DNA of 64,000 nt. It comes from Poseidonocella sp. HB161398. GTDB taxonomy: Bacteria; Pseudomonadota; Alphaproteobacteria; Rhodobacterales; Rhodobacteraceae. Position 1 is the first letter of the stretch. Each line of letters starts with the position of its first letter. This document shows positions 44,530 through 53,472 of this stretch, piece after piece. Position numbers and translations under genes: made by a program. Below the pieces are notes generated by a model. That model made no database searches. It had not been told where the DNA came from and saw nothing but the letters and a program-made list of their open reading frames with translations. The DNA lies in the NCBI RefSeq assembly GCF_005870025.1, contig NZ_VATA01000022.1:1-64000 (forward strand). Direction: 5' to 3'.

Positions 44530-45996
44530 ATGACCCAGACCCTGCCCCTCGAGACGCCGCCCGCGCGGCCGCACCGCACCTTTTCCGACGCCGCCGAGGC
44601 GGTGGCCTTCCTGCGGGAGCTCTACGACGAGGCACGGACCTTCCTCTCGGAGCGCTTCGCCGCGACGCTGACCGGCGGCCAGGCGCGGGCGCGCTTCCGC
44701 GCCTACTATCCCGAAGTGCGCGCGGTGATGACCAGCTACGCCTCGGCCGACAGTCGGCTGAGCTTCGGCCATGTCACCGAGCCGGGGCGCTATGCCACCA
44801 CGATCACCCGGCCCGATCTCTTCGAGAACTACCTGACCCAGCAGGTCGGGCTGCTCCTGCGCAATCACGGCGTGCCGGTGCAGGTCGGCTGGTCAGCGAC
44901 GCCGATGCCGATCCATTTCGCCGCCGCCGGGCAGAAGGTCCCGCAGGAGGGCGCGCTCGACTTCCCGCTGCGCGACATCTTCGACGTGCCGGATCTGGCG
45001 ACCACGAATGACGACATCGTCAACGGCTATGCGGTGACGCTGGAGGACGGCTCGATCCCCTTCGCGCCCTTCACGGCGCAGCGGATCGACTATTCGCTCG
45101 CGCGGCTGGCGCATTACACCGCCACCGATCCCGAGCATTTCCAGAACCACGTGCTCTTCACCAACTACCAGTTCTACGTCGAGGAGTTCGAGGCGATGGC
45201 GCGCCAGGCGCTGGCCGATCCCGCGTCGGGCTACACCTCCTTCGTCGGGCCGGGCAATTCCGAGATCACCAGCCCCGATGGCGAGCTGGCGCGGCTGGCC
45301 AAGATGCCCCAGATGCCGACCTACCACCTCAAGCGCGAGGGCTCGGCCGGGATCACCCTGGTCAATATCGGCGTCGGCCCGTCGAACGCGAAGACCGCGA
45401 CCGACCATATCGCCGTGCTGCGCCCGCATGCCTGGATCATGGTCGGCCATTGCGCGGGGCTGCGGAACTCGCAGCGGCTCGGCGACTTCGTCCTCGCCCA
45501 TGCCTATCTGCGCGAGGACCACGTGCTGGATGACGACCTGCCGGTCTGGGTGCCGATCCCGGCCCTGGCCGAGATCCAGACCTCGCTCGAGCAGGCGGTG
45601 GAGGAGATCACCGCGCTGAAGGACTACGAGCTGAAGCGGATCATGCGCACCGGCACCGTCGCCACGATCGACAACCGCAACTGGGAGCTGCGCGACCAGT
45701 CCGGCCCGGTGAAGCGGCTGAGCCAGTGCCGCGCGGTCGCCCTCGACATGGAGTCGGCGACCATCGCCGCCAACGGCTTCCGCTTCCGGGTGCCCTACGG
45801 CACGCTGCTCTGCGTCTCGGACAAGCCGCTGCATGGCGAGCTGAAGCTGCCCGGCATGGCCTCGGAGTTCTACAATACCCAGGTCAGGAGGCACTTGCAG
45901 ATCGGGATCCGGGCCATGGAAATCCTGCGTGACATGCCTCTGGAGCGAATCCATTCGCGGAAACTTCGCAGCTTCAACGAGACCGCTTTCCTCTGA
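44530..45996 (+). CDS. amn: AMP nucleosidase
   Basis: 488 residues, standard length. It hydrolyses AMP to adenine and ribose 5-phosphate. The C-terminal nucleoside-phosphorylase fold shows GVGPSNAKTATDHIAVLRPHAWIMVGHCAGLR and AVALDMESATIAANGFRF with the catalytic Asp/Glu pair near VALDMES. ATG at 44530 follows AGGAGAG. The N-terminal half is the usual regulatory domain. Single gene before hupB-like. Confidence 0.93.
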   Translation: MTQTLPLETPPARPHRTFSDAAEAVAFLRELYDEARTFLSERFAATLTGGQARARFRAYYPEVRAVMTSYASADSRLSFGHVTEPGRYATTITRPDLFENYLTQQVGLLLRNHGVPVQVGWSATPMPIHFAAAGQKVPQEGALDFPLRDIFDVPDLATTNDDIVNGYAVTLEDGSIPFAPFTAQRIDYSLARLAHYTATDPEHFQNHVLFTNYQFYVEEFEAMARQALADPASGYTSFVGPGNSEITSPDGELARLAKMPQMPTYHLKREGSAGITLVNIGVGPSNAKTATDHIAVLRPHAWIMVGHCAGLRNSQRLGDFVLAHAYLREDHVLDDDLPVWVPIPALAEIQTSLEQAVEEITALKDYELKRIMRTGTVATIDNRNWELRDQSGPVKRLSQCRAVALDMESATIAANGFRFRVPYGTLLCVSDKPLHGELKLPGMASEFYNTQVRRHLQIGIRAMEILRDMPLERIHSRKLRSFNETAFL

Positions 45997-46009
45997 CACC
46001 CGATTTGGC

Positions 46010-46025
46010 GTTGCAAATCTGCAAC
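46010..46025. promoter_or_regulatory. Inverted repeat GTTGCA-N4-TGCAAC
   Basis: A perfect 6-bp inverted repeat with a 4-base spacer, 14 bases after the amn stop and about 185 bases before the HU gene. It also fits the TTG-N8-CAA outline of FNR/NnrR-type sites. It may control the HU gene or be a chance palindrome; the 214-base gap has no gene. Confidence 0.3.
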
Positions 46026-46210
46026 ATCCAGCCCCGGCGGAGCGCCCTGAAAACAGCCTCAGCGGCCCTTCCGGGGCGTCAGGAGCATATTTTCTGTGGG
46101 CAAACCCGCCGATCGGCACGAAATCCTTTGTAAAGCGATTGAGTAGCTGATTCCCTTAGTTCTAAGGTGGGCGCCAAACCAAGAACCATACAGGCACAAG
46201 GAACGAAGCC

Positions 46211-46501
46211 GTGACCAAACCGCTGACGAAGACCCAGCTCGTTGCAGCCGTGGCAGAGGCCATGGAGACCGACAAGAAGACCGCGACCGCGGCTCTGGAC
46301 GCCATTGCCGGCATCATCACCGAAGAAGTCGCCAAGGGCGGCGCCGTGACCCTGCCGGGCGTCGGCAAGATCTTCTGCCGCGAGCGCCCCGAGCGCATGG
46401 TCCGCAACCCGGCCACCGGCGAGCAGATCAAGAAGGAAGCCGACCGCCAGGTGAAGGTGACCATCGCCAAGGCGCTGAAAGACGTCGTCAACGCCGCCTG
46501 A
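46211..46501 (+). CDS. HU family DNA-binding protein
   Basis: 96 residues from a GTG start. TKTQLVAAVAEAMETDKKT opening helices and the arm PGVGKIFCRERPERMVRNPATGEQI are HU/IHF features, here closer to HU. It is the architectural nucleoid protein. The arm contains a cysteine and Phe (KIFCRE) that differ from the common KFxV pattern. The preceding gap of 214 bases holds one candidate operator. A weak 7-bp hairpin (46523-46541) follows. Confidence 0.9.
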   Translation: MTKPLTKTQLVAAVAEAMETDKKTATAALDAIAGIITEEVAKGGAVTLPGVGKIFCRERPERMVRNPATGEQIKKEADRQVKVTIAKALKDVVNAA

Positions 46502-46522
46502 GACCGGCCGACGAGACTGCCG

Positions 46523-46541
46523 GGGCCCCTCCGCGGGGCCC
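46523..46541 (+). terminator. Weak hairpin after the HU gene
   Basis: GGGCCCC/GGGGCCC stem of 7 bp with a 5-nt loop lies 22 bases after the HU stop, between convergent genes. It has no T tract, so termination here is uncertain. Confidence 0.35.
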
Positions 46542-46557
46542 GGCGCACCCTGCCGCC

Positions 46558-47418
46558 CTATTCGGCGGCCAGCGGCATCTGCGGACGCGCCAGCTCGGCC
46601 ACTTCCGCGATCAGCCGCGTCATCACCCTCTTGATCCGCGCGAATCCCTCATGGGGCACCAGGCTGCGCTCGTCCATGTAGAGCGAGCGGTCCAGCTCGA
46701 CCTGCACCACGCTCTGCGACGAGGACGGCCGGCCGTAGCGCTGCGAGATATAGGCGCCGGCAAAGGGCGTGTTGCGCGCCACGGCCAGCCCTTCTGATTC
46801 GAACACCGCCTCGATCGCCGCGGTCACGTCCGGATCGGACGAGGCGCCGAAGCGGTCGCCCAGCACGACATCGGGCAGCCGGTCCATCGACATGCAGTGA
46901 TGCTCGATCGCCTCATGCGGCATGGAATGGCAGTCGATCAGGATCGTCCGGCCGAAGGCCTGCCGCTGGCTGGAGAGCAGCGCCTGCAGCGCGTCGTGAT
47001 AGGGATGCCAGTGTTCCGACAGGCGGCTCTGCGCCTCCTCGATCGGCAGCCGACCGCGGTAGATCGCCCGCCCGCCCGCGACGACGCGGGGAATCACCCC
47101 GAGCCCGGAGGTCACGCGCGGATTGTGCGCCAGCCGCCGCACGCCGTGAATCAGCGCCGGATCGAGCTCGTCCGCGGCGCGGTTGAGATCGACATAGGCG
47201 CGCGGCGTATGCGCGGCCAAGAGCGGAACGCCAAGCGCGGGCGCTTCGGCGATCAGCTTGTCCACATAGGCATCTTCGGACGATCTCAGCGTGTGCGGAT
47301 CGAGAACGGAGGCTTCCAGGAAGGCCTCTGCATAGCTGCGGCCGGAATGCGGCGACGCGAAAATGGCGCCTGACAGCGGCTTATCCGGAAGGAACAGGTC
47401 GAAATGGGTCGTCGGCAT
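46558..47418 (-). CDS. N-formylglutamate amidohydrolase family
   Basis: 286 residues. FASPHSGRSYAEAFLE, RSSEDAYVDKLIAEAP, YVDLNRAADELDP and LIDCHSMPHE are the zinc-amidohydrolase motifs of the family. In histidine degradation it releases formate and glutamate from N-formylglutamate, but no hut genes are adjacent, so the substrate could be another N-formyl or acyl compound. Convergent with the HU gene. Confidence 0.9.
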   Translation of the reverse strand: MPTTHFDLFLPDKPLSGAIFASPHSGRSYAEAFLEASVLDPHTLRSSEDAYVDKLIAEAPALGVPLLAAHTPRAYVDLNRAADELDPALIHGVRRLAHNPRVTSGLGVIPRVVAGGRAIYRGRLPIEEAQSRLSEHWHPYHDALQALLSSQRQAFGRTILIDCHSMPHEAIEHHCMSMDRLPDVVLGDRFGASSDPDVTAAIEAVFESEGLAVARNTPFAGAYISQRYGRPSSSQSVVQVELDRSLYMDERSLVPHEGFARIKRVMTRLIAEVAELARPQMPLAAE

Positions 47419-47471
47419 CGGCTCTCCTCAGGCTTTCCTTATAGTCAGATTCTTTTCTCTGTCGAAAGGGC

Positions 47472-47500
47472 TTGCACCCCCCCGCGACTCTGATTAGAAG
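47472..47500 (+). promoter_or_regulatory. Promoter candidate for tRNA-Val
   Basis: TTGCAC, 17-base spacer (C/G-rich), TAGAAG. The -10 is a partial match. It lies about 80 bases upstream of the tRNA 5' end with the discriminator CCCCCC. Confidence 0.45.
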
Positions 47501-47586
47501 CCCCCCACCGACGCAGAGCAGCAGCGGAACGGAACGGAGGGCGGCGCCCGAAGGACCGGAAAGAGGCGGCAAAGCGGAAGGCTAGT

Positions 47587-47661
<75 letters not shown>

Positions 47662-47678
47662 TTGCCTCTCGGAAAACG

Positions 47679-47700
47679 GGCCCCCGTTTCGGGGGCCTTT
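47679..47700 (+). terminator. Terminator after tRNA-Val
   Basis: GGCCCCCG, loop TTT, CGGGGGCC, then TTT: an 8-bp perfect stem 18 bases after the tRNA. Confidence 0.85.
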
Positions 47701-47745
47701 GGCTTCAACCAGGCGCGGACGCGCCGCGAAATGAGGAGAAAGGCC

Positions 47746-47871
47746 ATGAAGGTCCGTAACTCGCTCCGCTCGCTGAAGCAGCGTCATCGCGACTGCCGCG
47801 TTGTGCGCCGCAAAGGCCGGGTGTACGTGATCAACAAGACCCAGCGTCGCTTCAAGGCACGCCAGGGCTGA
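47746..47871 (+). CDS. rpmJ: 50S ribosomal protein L36, zinc-poor type
   Basis: 41 residues, [17 protein letters not shown] opening. Only one cysteine remains of the usual zinc ribbon, so this is the C-minus (YkgO/type B) form common in Rhodobacteraceae. GAGGAGAAAGG gives a strong Shine-Dalgarno. Its presence without other ribosomal genes is normal for the duplicated or relocated rpmJ. Followed by a terminator at 47896. Confidence 0.96.
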   Translation: MKVRNSLRSLKQRHRDCRVVRRKGRVYVINKTQRRFKARQG

Positions 47872-47895
47872 GCTGATCAGCATCTACGACGTCAA

Positions 47896-47917
47896 AGCCG
47901 CCCATCGGGCGGCTTTT
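47896..47917 (+). terminator. Terminator after rpmJ
   Basis: AGCCGCCC, loop ATC, GGGCGGCT, followed by TTT, 25 bases after the stop. Confidence 0.88.
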
Positions 47918-48047
47918 GCGTTTTCTGAACCTTTCTGCGTCACGGCTTCGCGATGGGCCGTGCCATGCCCGCCACTTGCGACGGCGTGGCACTGGTCATT
48001 ATAAGATGTCAGGTCCATATCTGGGCTGTCCGGAAGAAGGGGTTCCC

Positions 48048-48431
48048 ATGGCGATCGTCGACACGCTCAAGCAGGCCGTCACCTGGTGGAACGGCCAGAC
48101 ACTCGGCACCAAGATCTTCACCAGCCGCCACGGCCGGAAGGTCGGCGAGGACGATCAGGGCAACATCTTCTACCAGACCGAAGACGGCAAGCGCCGCTGG
48201 GTCATCTATAACGGCGAGGCCGAGGCCAGCCGCGTGTCGCCCGACTGGCACGGCTGGCTGCACCATACCTGGGACGAGCCGCCCACGGACCGCCCGCTGG
48301 CGCACAAGCCCTGGGAAAAGCCGCATGCCGAGAACCTGACCGGCACGGTCATGGCCTATGCCCCCGCCGGCTCCATCCGCCGGCCCGAACCCGCCGCCCG
48401 CAGCGACTACGACGCCTGGTCGCCCGAATAA
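48048..48431 (+). CDS. Complex I accessory subunit NDUFA12-like protein
   Basis: 127 residues. [17 protein letters not shown] and [15 protein letters not shown] followed by [25 protein letters not shown] are the NDUFA12 (B17.2) signature; this accessory subunit of complex I occurs in alphaproteobacteria and mitochondria. ATG 48048 follows GAAGAAGG. It opens a compact plus-strand group with mlaD and DUF2155. Confidence 0.94.
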   Translation: MAIVDTLKQAVTWWNGQTLGTKIFTSRHGRKVGEDDQGNIFYQTEDGKRRWVIYNGEAEASRVSPDWHGWLHHTWDEPPTDRPLAHKPWEKPHAENLTGTVMAYAPAGSIRRPEPAARSDYDAWSPE

Positions 48432-48453
48432 CGGCCCGAAGAAGGGGACGTAC

Positions 48454-48897
48454 ATGTCCGAGAATGTTACCGAAGTCGCCGTCGGCGGGACCGTCCTGGC
48501 CGTCGCCGCAGCCTTCCTGCTCTACACGCTCAGCTCCACCGGCGGGATGACCAGCAATGCCGGCTATCCGCTGACCGCCAGCTTCCGCTCGGCGGAGGGA
48601 ATCGGCGTCGGCACCGATGTCCGCATGGCCGGCGTCAAGGTCGGCTCCGTCACCTCGATGGACCTGAACCCGCAGAGCTTCCGCGCCGAGGCCACCGTGC
48701 AGATCCGCAACGGTATCGAGCTGCCCGACGACAGCGCCATCGTGATCTCCTCCGAGGGGCTGCTCGGCGGCAACTATGTCGAGATCCTGCCCGGCGGCTC
48801 GGTCGACAACTACGCGCCCGGCGACGAGGTGGTCGACACCCAGGGCGCCGTCAGCCTGATCAGCCTCCTGATGAAGTTCGTGGGCGGCGGGGAATGA
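48454..48897 (+). CDS. mlaD: MCE-domain protein MlaD-like
   Basis: 147 residues. One N-terminal span (TVLAVAAAFLLYTLSS) then an MCE domain (GYPLTASFRSAEGIGVGTDVRMAGVKVGSV, IVISSEGLLGGNYVEI). In the Mla system MlaD forms the hexameric phospholipid shuttle ring between inner and outer membrane. mlaF, mlaE and mlaC are not adjacent here. Its stop overlaps the ATG of the DUF2155 gene (ATGA). Confidence 0.93.
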   Translation: MSENVTEVAVGGTVLAVAAAFLLYTLSSTGGMTSNAGYPLTASFRSAEGIGVGTDVRMAGVKVGSVTSMDLNPQSFRAEATVQIRNGIELPDDSAIVISSEGLLGGNYVEILPGGSVDNYAPGDEVVDTQGAVSLISLLMKFVGGGE

Positions 48898-49277
48898 TCC
48901 GGAGCCTCCTGGCTGCGGCGCTCCTGGTGGCGGCCCCGGCCCTCGCGCCGGAGGCAGCCCGCGCGCAGGACAACATCCCGGTGCAGACCGCGCCGGTGGT
49001 GACGCTGCGCGGGCTCGACCGGCTGTCCGGCGAGCTGACCGAGTTCCAGGTCCGCGCCGGCAGCAGCACGACCTACCGCGATCTCGAGATTTCCGTGGCC
49101 GAATGCCGGGTGCCCGCCGACAACCCGACCGGCGACGCCTATGCCTATCTGACGATCAAGGACCGGCGCGCCACGGAGCCGAATTTCGAGGGCTGGATGG
49201 TCGCCTCCTCGCCCGCGCTCAACGCGCTCGACCACATGCGCTACGACGTCTGGCTGATCCGCTGCAGCAGTTCCTGA
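48894..49277 (+). CDS. DUF2155 family periplasmic protein
   Basis: 127 residues. Signal peptide cleaved near residue 24 (ARAQD). The rest is DUF2155: [34 protein letters not shown] and [26 protein letters not shown]. The two cysteines may pair. Function unknown, but it is almost always beside mlaD and aat in this lineage. The last 37 bases overlap the convergent aat gene tail to tail. Confidence 0.9.
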   Translation: MIRSLLAAALLVAAPALAPEAARAQDNIPVQTAPVVTLRGLDRLSGELTEFQVRAGSSTTYRDLEISVAECRVPADNPTGDAYAYLTIKDRRATEPNFEGWMVASSPALNALDHMRYDVWLIRCSSS

Positions 49278-49891
49278 GGCGTCGCCACCGGCGCCCGGGC
49301 ATCGAAGCGCGCCGGGCGCGGCAGCGCCCGCGCCAGCATCCGCCGGTATTCCCGCCGCGAGACCTCCTGCGCGCCCAGCCGCTGCAGATGCGGCGTGACG
49401 AACTGCGTGTCGAATAGCTCGAACCCCTGCCCTTTCAGCCGGTCGACCAGATAGGCCAGCGCCACTTTCGAGGCGTCGGTGCGGCGCGAGAACATGCTTT
49501 CGCCGAAAAAAGCGCCGCCGAGCGCAACGCCATAGACCCCGCCGACCAGCACCCCGTCGCGCAGCACCTCGATCGAATGGCCGAATCCCAGCGCGTGGAG
49601 CTCGCAGTAGAGATCGAAGATCGCGTCGTTGATCCAGGTCTCCTCGCGGTCGGCGCAGCCCGCAAGCACCCCGGCGAAATCGCTGTCGAAGCGGATCTCG
49701 AACTCGGCCCGGCGGATGCGCTTGGCCAGCGTGCGCGAGACATGGAACCCGCCAAGCGGCAGGATTCCGCGGCGGCGCGGATCGACCCAGAAGATCTCCG
49801 GGTCGTCACGGCTCTCGGCCATCGGGAAGACGCCCATCGCATAGGCGCGCAGCAGGATTTCGGGCGTCAGGTGAAGGCTGTCCATTGTCAT
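49241..49891 (-). CDS. aat: Leucyl/phenylalanyl-tRNA-protein transferase
   Basis: 216 residues. [12 protein letters not shown] and [12 protein letters not shown] in the N-terminus, [31 protein letters not shown] in the middle: complete Aat signature. It attaches Leu or Phe to N-terminal Arg/Lys for the N-end-rule ClpS/ClpAP pathway. Convergent overlap of 37 bp with DUF2155. Upstream lies the PreT-like gene on the same strand. Confidence 0.95.
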   Translation of the reverse strand: MTMDSLHLTPEILLRAYAMGVFPMAESRDDPEIFWVDPRRRGILPLGGFHVSRTLAKRIRRAEFEIRFDSDFAGVLAGCADREETWINDAIFDLYCELHALGFGHSIEVLRDGVLVGGVYGVALGGAFFGESMFSRRTDASKVALAYLVDRLKGQGFELFDTQFVTPHLQRLGAQEVSRREYRRMLARALPRPARFDARAPVATPQELLQRISQTS

Positions 49892-49971
49892 CGGGGCCTA
49901 GTCGTCAGGCACCCGGACACTCAAGCGCAAAGCCGGGGCAGAGGCCAGTGGCATTCTGCCCCGTCCCCGCC

Positions 49972-51276
49972 TCAGGCGGCACTCAGGCGGTGGTGGATGT
50001 CCTCGGCGGCGTCGCGCCCCTGGGTCACGGCCTCTAACGTCAGGTCGCTGCCGCCGGTGGCGCAGTCGCCGCCTGCCCAGACCCCGGGCACCGAGGTCGC
50101 CCCGCCCGGCGCGATGGCGATCTTGCCCGCCTCCAGCCGGATGCCGCCCGGCGCTTCGCCCAGGCACTGGCCGATCGCCTTGAAGACCTGGTCGGCCTTC
50201 AGCCGGAAGGTGCGGCCCCCGGCGGCGCGCAGGAACTCGACCTCCTCGACGCCCTCGCCGCCATGCAGCCGCACCGGCTCGGCGCCGGTGACGATGCGCA
50301 CGCCCTTCGAGGCGGCATGCTGGCGCTCGGGCGCGTGGACGCTCATCTCGGCCTCGCTGCGGCGGTAGACCATGGTGACGCTCTGCGCGCCGAGCAGCTT
50401 GGCCTGCACCGCTGTCTCCAGCGCGGTCATCCCGCCGCCGATCACCACCACGTCGCGCCCGACCGGGATCTCCTGCCAGCCCTGCTGGCGCAGCCCGGCG
50501 ATGAAATCCACCGCGTCATGGACATTGGCCTTCTCCGCCCCCTCGGCGCGCAGCGCGTTCACCCCGGCCAGTCCCAGCGCCAGGAAGACCGCGTCATGCT
50601 CCGCGCAGAGCCCTTCGAGCGTCACGTCGCGGCCGAGCCGGAGGCCGGTGCGCAGTTCGATCCCGCCGATCCGCGCGAGCCAGGCGATCTCGGCCTGGGC
50701 GTAGCCCGCGGGCAGCTTGTAGGCGGCGATGCCGTATTCGTTCAGCCCGCCGGCCTTCTCGCGCGCCTCCATCAGCACGACGTCATGGCCGTGGCGCGCC
50801 AGCCGGTGGGCGCAGGCGAGCCCGGCCGGTCCGCCGCCGACCACCGCCACCCGGCGCCCGCTCGGCGCCGCGCGGACGAAGGGATGGCCGGGCGCGGCCA
50901 TTGCCAGATCGGTGGCAAAGCGCTGGAGCTGCGCCACGGCCGGCGCCAGCGCCGCCGCCTCCTCGCCCAGGTCGCGGCAGATCCAGTCGAGCGGATTCAC
51001 CCGCGCGCAGATCCCGCCGAGGATGTTGGTCTCGTAGAGCACCTGCGCGGCCCCGGCGAAATCGCCCTCGGCCATCTTCGCGGCAAAGCCCGCCAGGTCG
51101 GGCCCGTCGGGATAGGCCCGGGCCAGCTCGGCCAGCCCTTCCGGCGGGCAGGAGCGCGCCAGCGCTATCGCCTCCTCGGCGTCGAGCGGCGGCTGCGGTT
51201 CGGCGAAATTGCGGGCGAGGGACTCGGCATCGAGGCGCCGAGCGGCAATTCCCGGCGTGGTTCTGTCAGGGGCCAT
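49972..51276 (-). CDS. GltD/PreT-like NAD(P) oxidoreductase lacking most Fe-S cysteines
   Basis: 434 residues. FAD loop VAVVGGGPAGLACAHRL (about residue 143) and NADPH loop VVVIGGGMTALETAV (about 280) match the GltD/dihydropyrimidine dehydrogenase small-subunit family. In that family an N-terminal domain binds two [4Fe-4S] clusters with eight cysteines; here the aligned positions keep only C43, C90 and C100, while CARVCP reads CARVNP and the last LCEEAC reads ICRDLG. It is probably not a functional Fe-S protein. It stands alone, without preA, between aat and accB. ATG 51276 follows GGAGA. Confidence 0.82.
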   Translation of the reverse strand: MAPDRTTPGIAARRLDAESLARNFAEPQPPLDAEEAIALARSCPPEGLAELARAYPDGPDLAGFAAKMAEGDFAGAAQVLYETNILGGICARVNPLDWICRDLGEEAAALAPAVAQLQRFATDLAMAAPGHPFVRAAPSGRRVAVVGGGPAGLACAHRLARHGHDVVLMEAREKAGGLNEYGIAAYKLPAGYAQAEIAWLARIGGIELRTGLRLGRDVTLEGLCAEHDAVFLALGLAGVNALRAEGAEKANVHDAVDFIAGLRQQGWQEIPVGRDVVVIGGGMTALETAVQAKLLGAQSVTMVYRRSEAEMSVHAPERQHAASKGVRIVTGAEPVRLHGGEGVEEVEFLRAAGGRTFRLKADQVFKAIGQCLGEAPGGIRLEAGKIAIAPGGATSVPGVWAGGDCATGGSDLTLEAVTQGRDAAEDIHHRLSAA

Positions 51277-51479
51277 TTTCGGTTCTCCGCGTCTGTTCCT
51301 TGGGATCACAAGGTCGTTAATCCCCCCGGGCCGGGCGGACATTGAGCGAAATCAACCGAATCTGCCGCAGTGAACCGGACAAAGCGCCACGCGACAGCTT
51401 TCAACTGACCGAAACCTGCCATATATGACCGGGCCAAGACGGGTGATGAAACCCCATTTTGGATCCAGACGAGGCACGC

Positions 51480-51971
51480 ATGACCGACAATCCGCACGGC
51501 GCCGATGTGGCGTTTATCGAAGCTCTGGCGAAGCTGCTGCGGGAGAACGACCTGAGCGACCTCGAGGTGAAGCGGGAATACGGCGAAGACGACAGCCTGA
51601 CCGTCCGGGTCAGCCGCACCATGACCGTCGCGCCCGCCCCTGCCGTCGTCCAGGCCGCCGCCCCTGCCATGGGCGCCCCGGCCGCCGCCGCGGCCCCGGC
51701 CGCTCCGGCCGCGCCGCAGGAAGATCCGGCCGCCCATCCCGGCGCGGTCACATCGCCGATGGTCGGCACCGTCTATCTCCAGCCGGAGCCCGGCGCCCCG
51801 GCCTTCGCCGCCGTCGGCGAAAGCGTCCAGGCGGGACAGACGCTGCTGATCATCGAGGCGATGAAGACGATGAACCAGATCCCCGCCCCCAAGGCCGGCA
51901 CCATCAAGCGCATCCTGGTCGAGGATGGCGGCCCGGTCGAGTTCGGCGCGCCCCTGATGATCATCGAGTAA
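51480..51971 (+). CDS. accB: Biotin carboxyl carrier protein of acetyl-CoA carboxylase
   Basis: 163 residues. A helical start, an Ala/Pro-rich linker (about residues 55-85) and the C-terminal biotinyl domain with [15 protein letters not shown] holding the biotinylated Lys (Thr replaces the common Met after it). It carries CO2 to the carboxyltransferase for fatty-acid synthesis. Only five bases separate it from accC. Confidence 0.95.
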   Translation: MTDNPHGADVAFIEALAKLLRENDLSDLEVKREYGEDDSLTVRVSRTMTVAPAPAVVQAAAPAMGAPAAAAAPAAPAAPQEDPAAHPGAVTSPMVGTVYLQPEPGAPAFAAVGESVQAGQTLLIIEAMKTMNQIPAPKAGTIKRILVEDGGPVEFGAPLMIIE

Positions 51972-51976
51972 GCCCC

Positions 51977-53326
51977 ATGTTCAGCAAGATCCTGATCGCC
52001 AACCGCGGCGAGATCGCGCTCCGCATCATCCGGGCCTGCCGCGAAATGGGGATTGCCTCGGTCGCGGTCCACTCCACCGCCGATGCCGATGCAATGCATG
52101 TCCGCATGGCCGACGAGAGCGTCTGCATCGGCCCGCCCCCGGGCTCGGAAAGCTACCTGCACATCGCCTCGATCATCTCCGCCTGCGAGATCTCCGGCGC
52201 CGAGGCGATCCACCCGGGCTACGGCTTCCTCTCCGAGAACGCCAATTTCGTCCAGATCGTGCAGGATCACGGCCTGACCTTCATCGGTCCGACCGCCGAT
52301 CACATCCGCATCATGGGCGACAAGATCACCGCCAAGGACACGATGAAGAAGCTCGGCGTGCCCTGCGTGCCCGGCTCCGAAGGCGGCGTGCCGACCCTGG
52401 ACGAGGCCCGCGTGGTCGCCGCCGAGATCGGCTATCCGGTGATCATCAAGGCCACCGCCGGCGGCGGCGGGCGCGGCATGAAGCTGGCCAGGACCGCCGA
52501 GGACCTGGAATTCGCCTTCCAGACCGCGCGCTCCGAGGCGAAATCGGCCTTCGGCAATGACGAGGTCTATCTCGAGAAGTACCTCGGCAAGCCCCGCCAT
52601 ATCGAGATCCAGGTCTTCGGCGACGGCAAGGGCCAGGCCGTGCATCTGGGCGAGCGCGACTGCTCGCTGCAGCGCCGCCACCAGAAGGTCTTCGAAGAGG
52701 CCCCCGGCCCCTGCATCGACGCCGAAACCCGCGCGCGGATCGGCAAGATCTGCGCCGAGGCCGTGGCCGCGATCAACTATGCCGGCGCCGGCACGATCGA
52801 GTTCCTCTACGAGGACGGCGAGTTCTACTTCATCGAGATGAACACCCGCCTGCAGGTGGAGCATCCGGTGACCGAGGCCGTCTACGGCGTCGACCTGGTG
52901 CGCGAGCAGATCCGCGTCGCCGCCGGTCTGCCGATGGAATTCGTGCAGGAGGACCTCGTCCCCCAGGGCCACGCCATCGAGGTGCGCATCAACGCCGAGC
53001 GCCTGCCGAACTTCTCGCCCTGCCCGGGCCGGATCACCGCCTATCACCCGCCGGGCGGGCTGGGCGTCCGGATGGACAGCGCGATCTATGACGGCTACTC
53101 GATCCCGCCCTATTACGACAGCCTGATCGGCAAGCTGATCGTGCATGGCCGCGACCGCGACGAGGCGGTGGCCCGCCTGCGCCGCAGCCTGGGCGAGCTG
53201 ATCGTCGACGGCATCGACACGACCGTGCCGCTCTTCCCGGCGCTCCTGACCGAGCCCGACATCCTGAGGGGCGACTACACGATCCACTGGCTGGAACACT
53301 GGCTGGAAGAGAAGACCAAATCCTGA
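51977..53326 (+). CDS. accC: Biotin carboxylase of acetyl-CoA carboxylase
   Basis: 449 residues. Complete ATP-grasp biotin carboxylase: [28 protein letters not shown] glycine-rich loop, [23 protein letters not shown] and [14 protein letters not shown]. With AccB it carboxylates biotin. A terminator hairpin follows the stop directly. Confidence 0.97.
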   Translation: MFSKILIANRGEIALRIIRACREMGIASVAVHSTADADAMHVRMADESVCIGPPPGSESYLHIASIISACEISGAEAIHPGYGFLSENANFVQIVQDHGLTFIGPTADHIRIMGDKITAKDTMKKLGVPCVPGSEGGVPTLDEARVVAAEIGYPVIIKATAGGGGRGMKLARTAEDLEFAFQTARSEAKSAFGNDEVYLEKYLGKPRHIEIQVFGDGKGQAVHLGERDCSLQRRHQKVFEEAPGPCIDAETRARIGKICAEAVAAINYAGAGTIEFLYEDGEFYFIEMNTRLQVEHPVTEAVYGVDLVREQIRVAAGLPMEFVQEDLVPQGHAIEVRINAERLPNFSPCPGRITAYHPPGGLGVRMDSAIYDGYSIPPYYDSLIGKLIVHGRDRDEAVARLRRSLGELIVDGIDTTVPLFPALLTEPDILRGDYTIHWLEHWLEEKTKS

Positions 53327-53332
53327 GGCATC

Positions 53333-53355
53333 GCGGCGGCTCCGGCCGCCGCTTT
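53333..53355 (+). terminator. Terminator after accC
   Basis: GCGGCGGC, loop TCCG, GCCGCCGC followed by TTT, starting seven bases after the accC stop. Confidence 0.7.
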
Positions 53356-53472
53356 CCGTTCTGGCGCCATCGAAATCGCGGTGATGTGGCCAGCCGCTCC
53401 GGCCCGCGGCGTTGACTTTCCGCCGCCGAGAGCCACCCTGCCCGGCAAGCCCGGCGCCCTCCGAGGGGCGCC

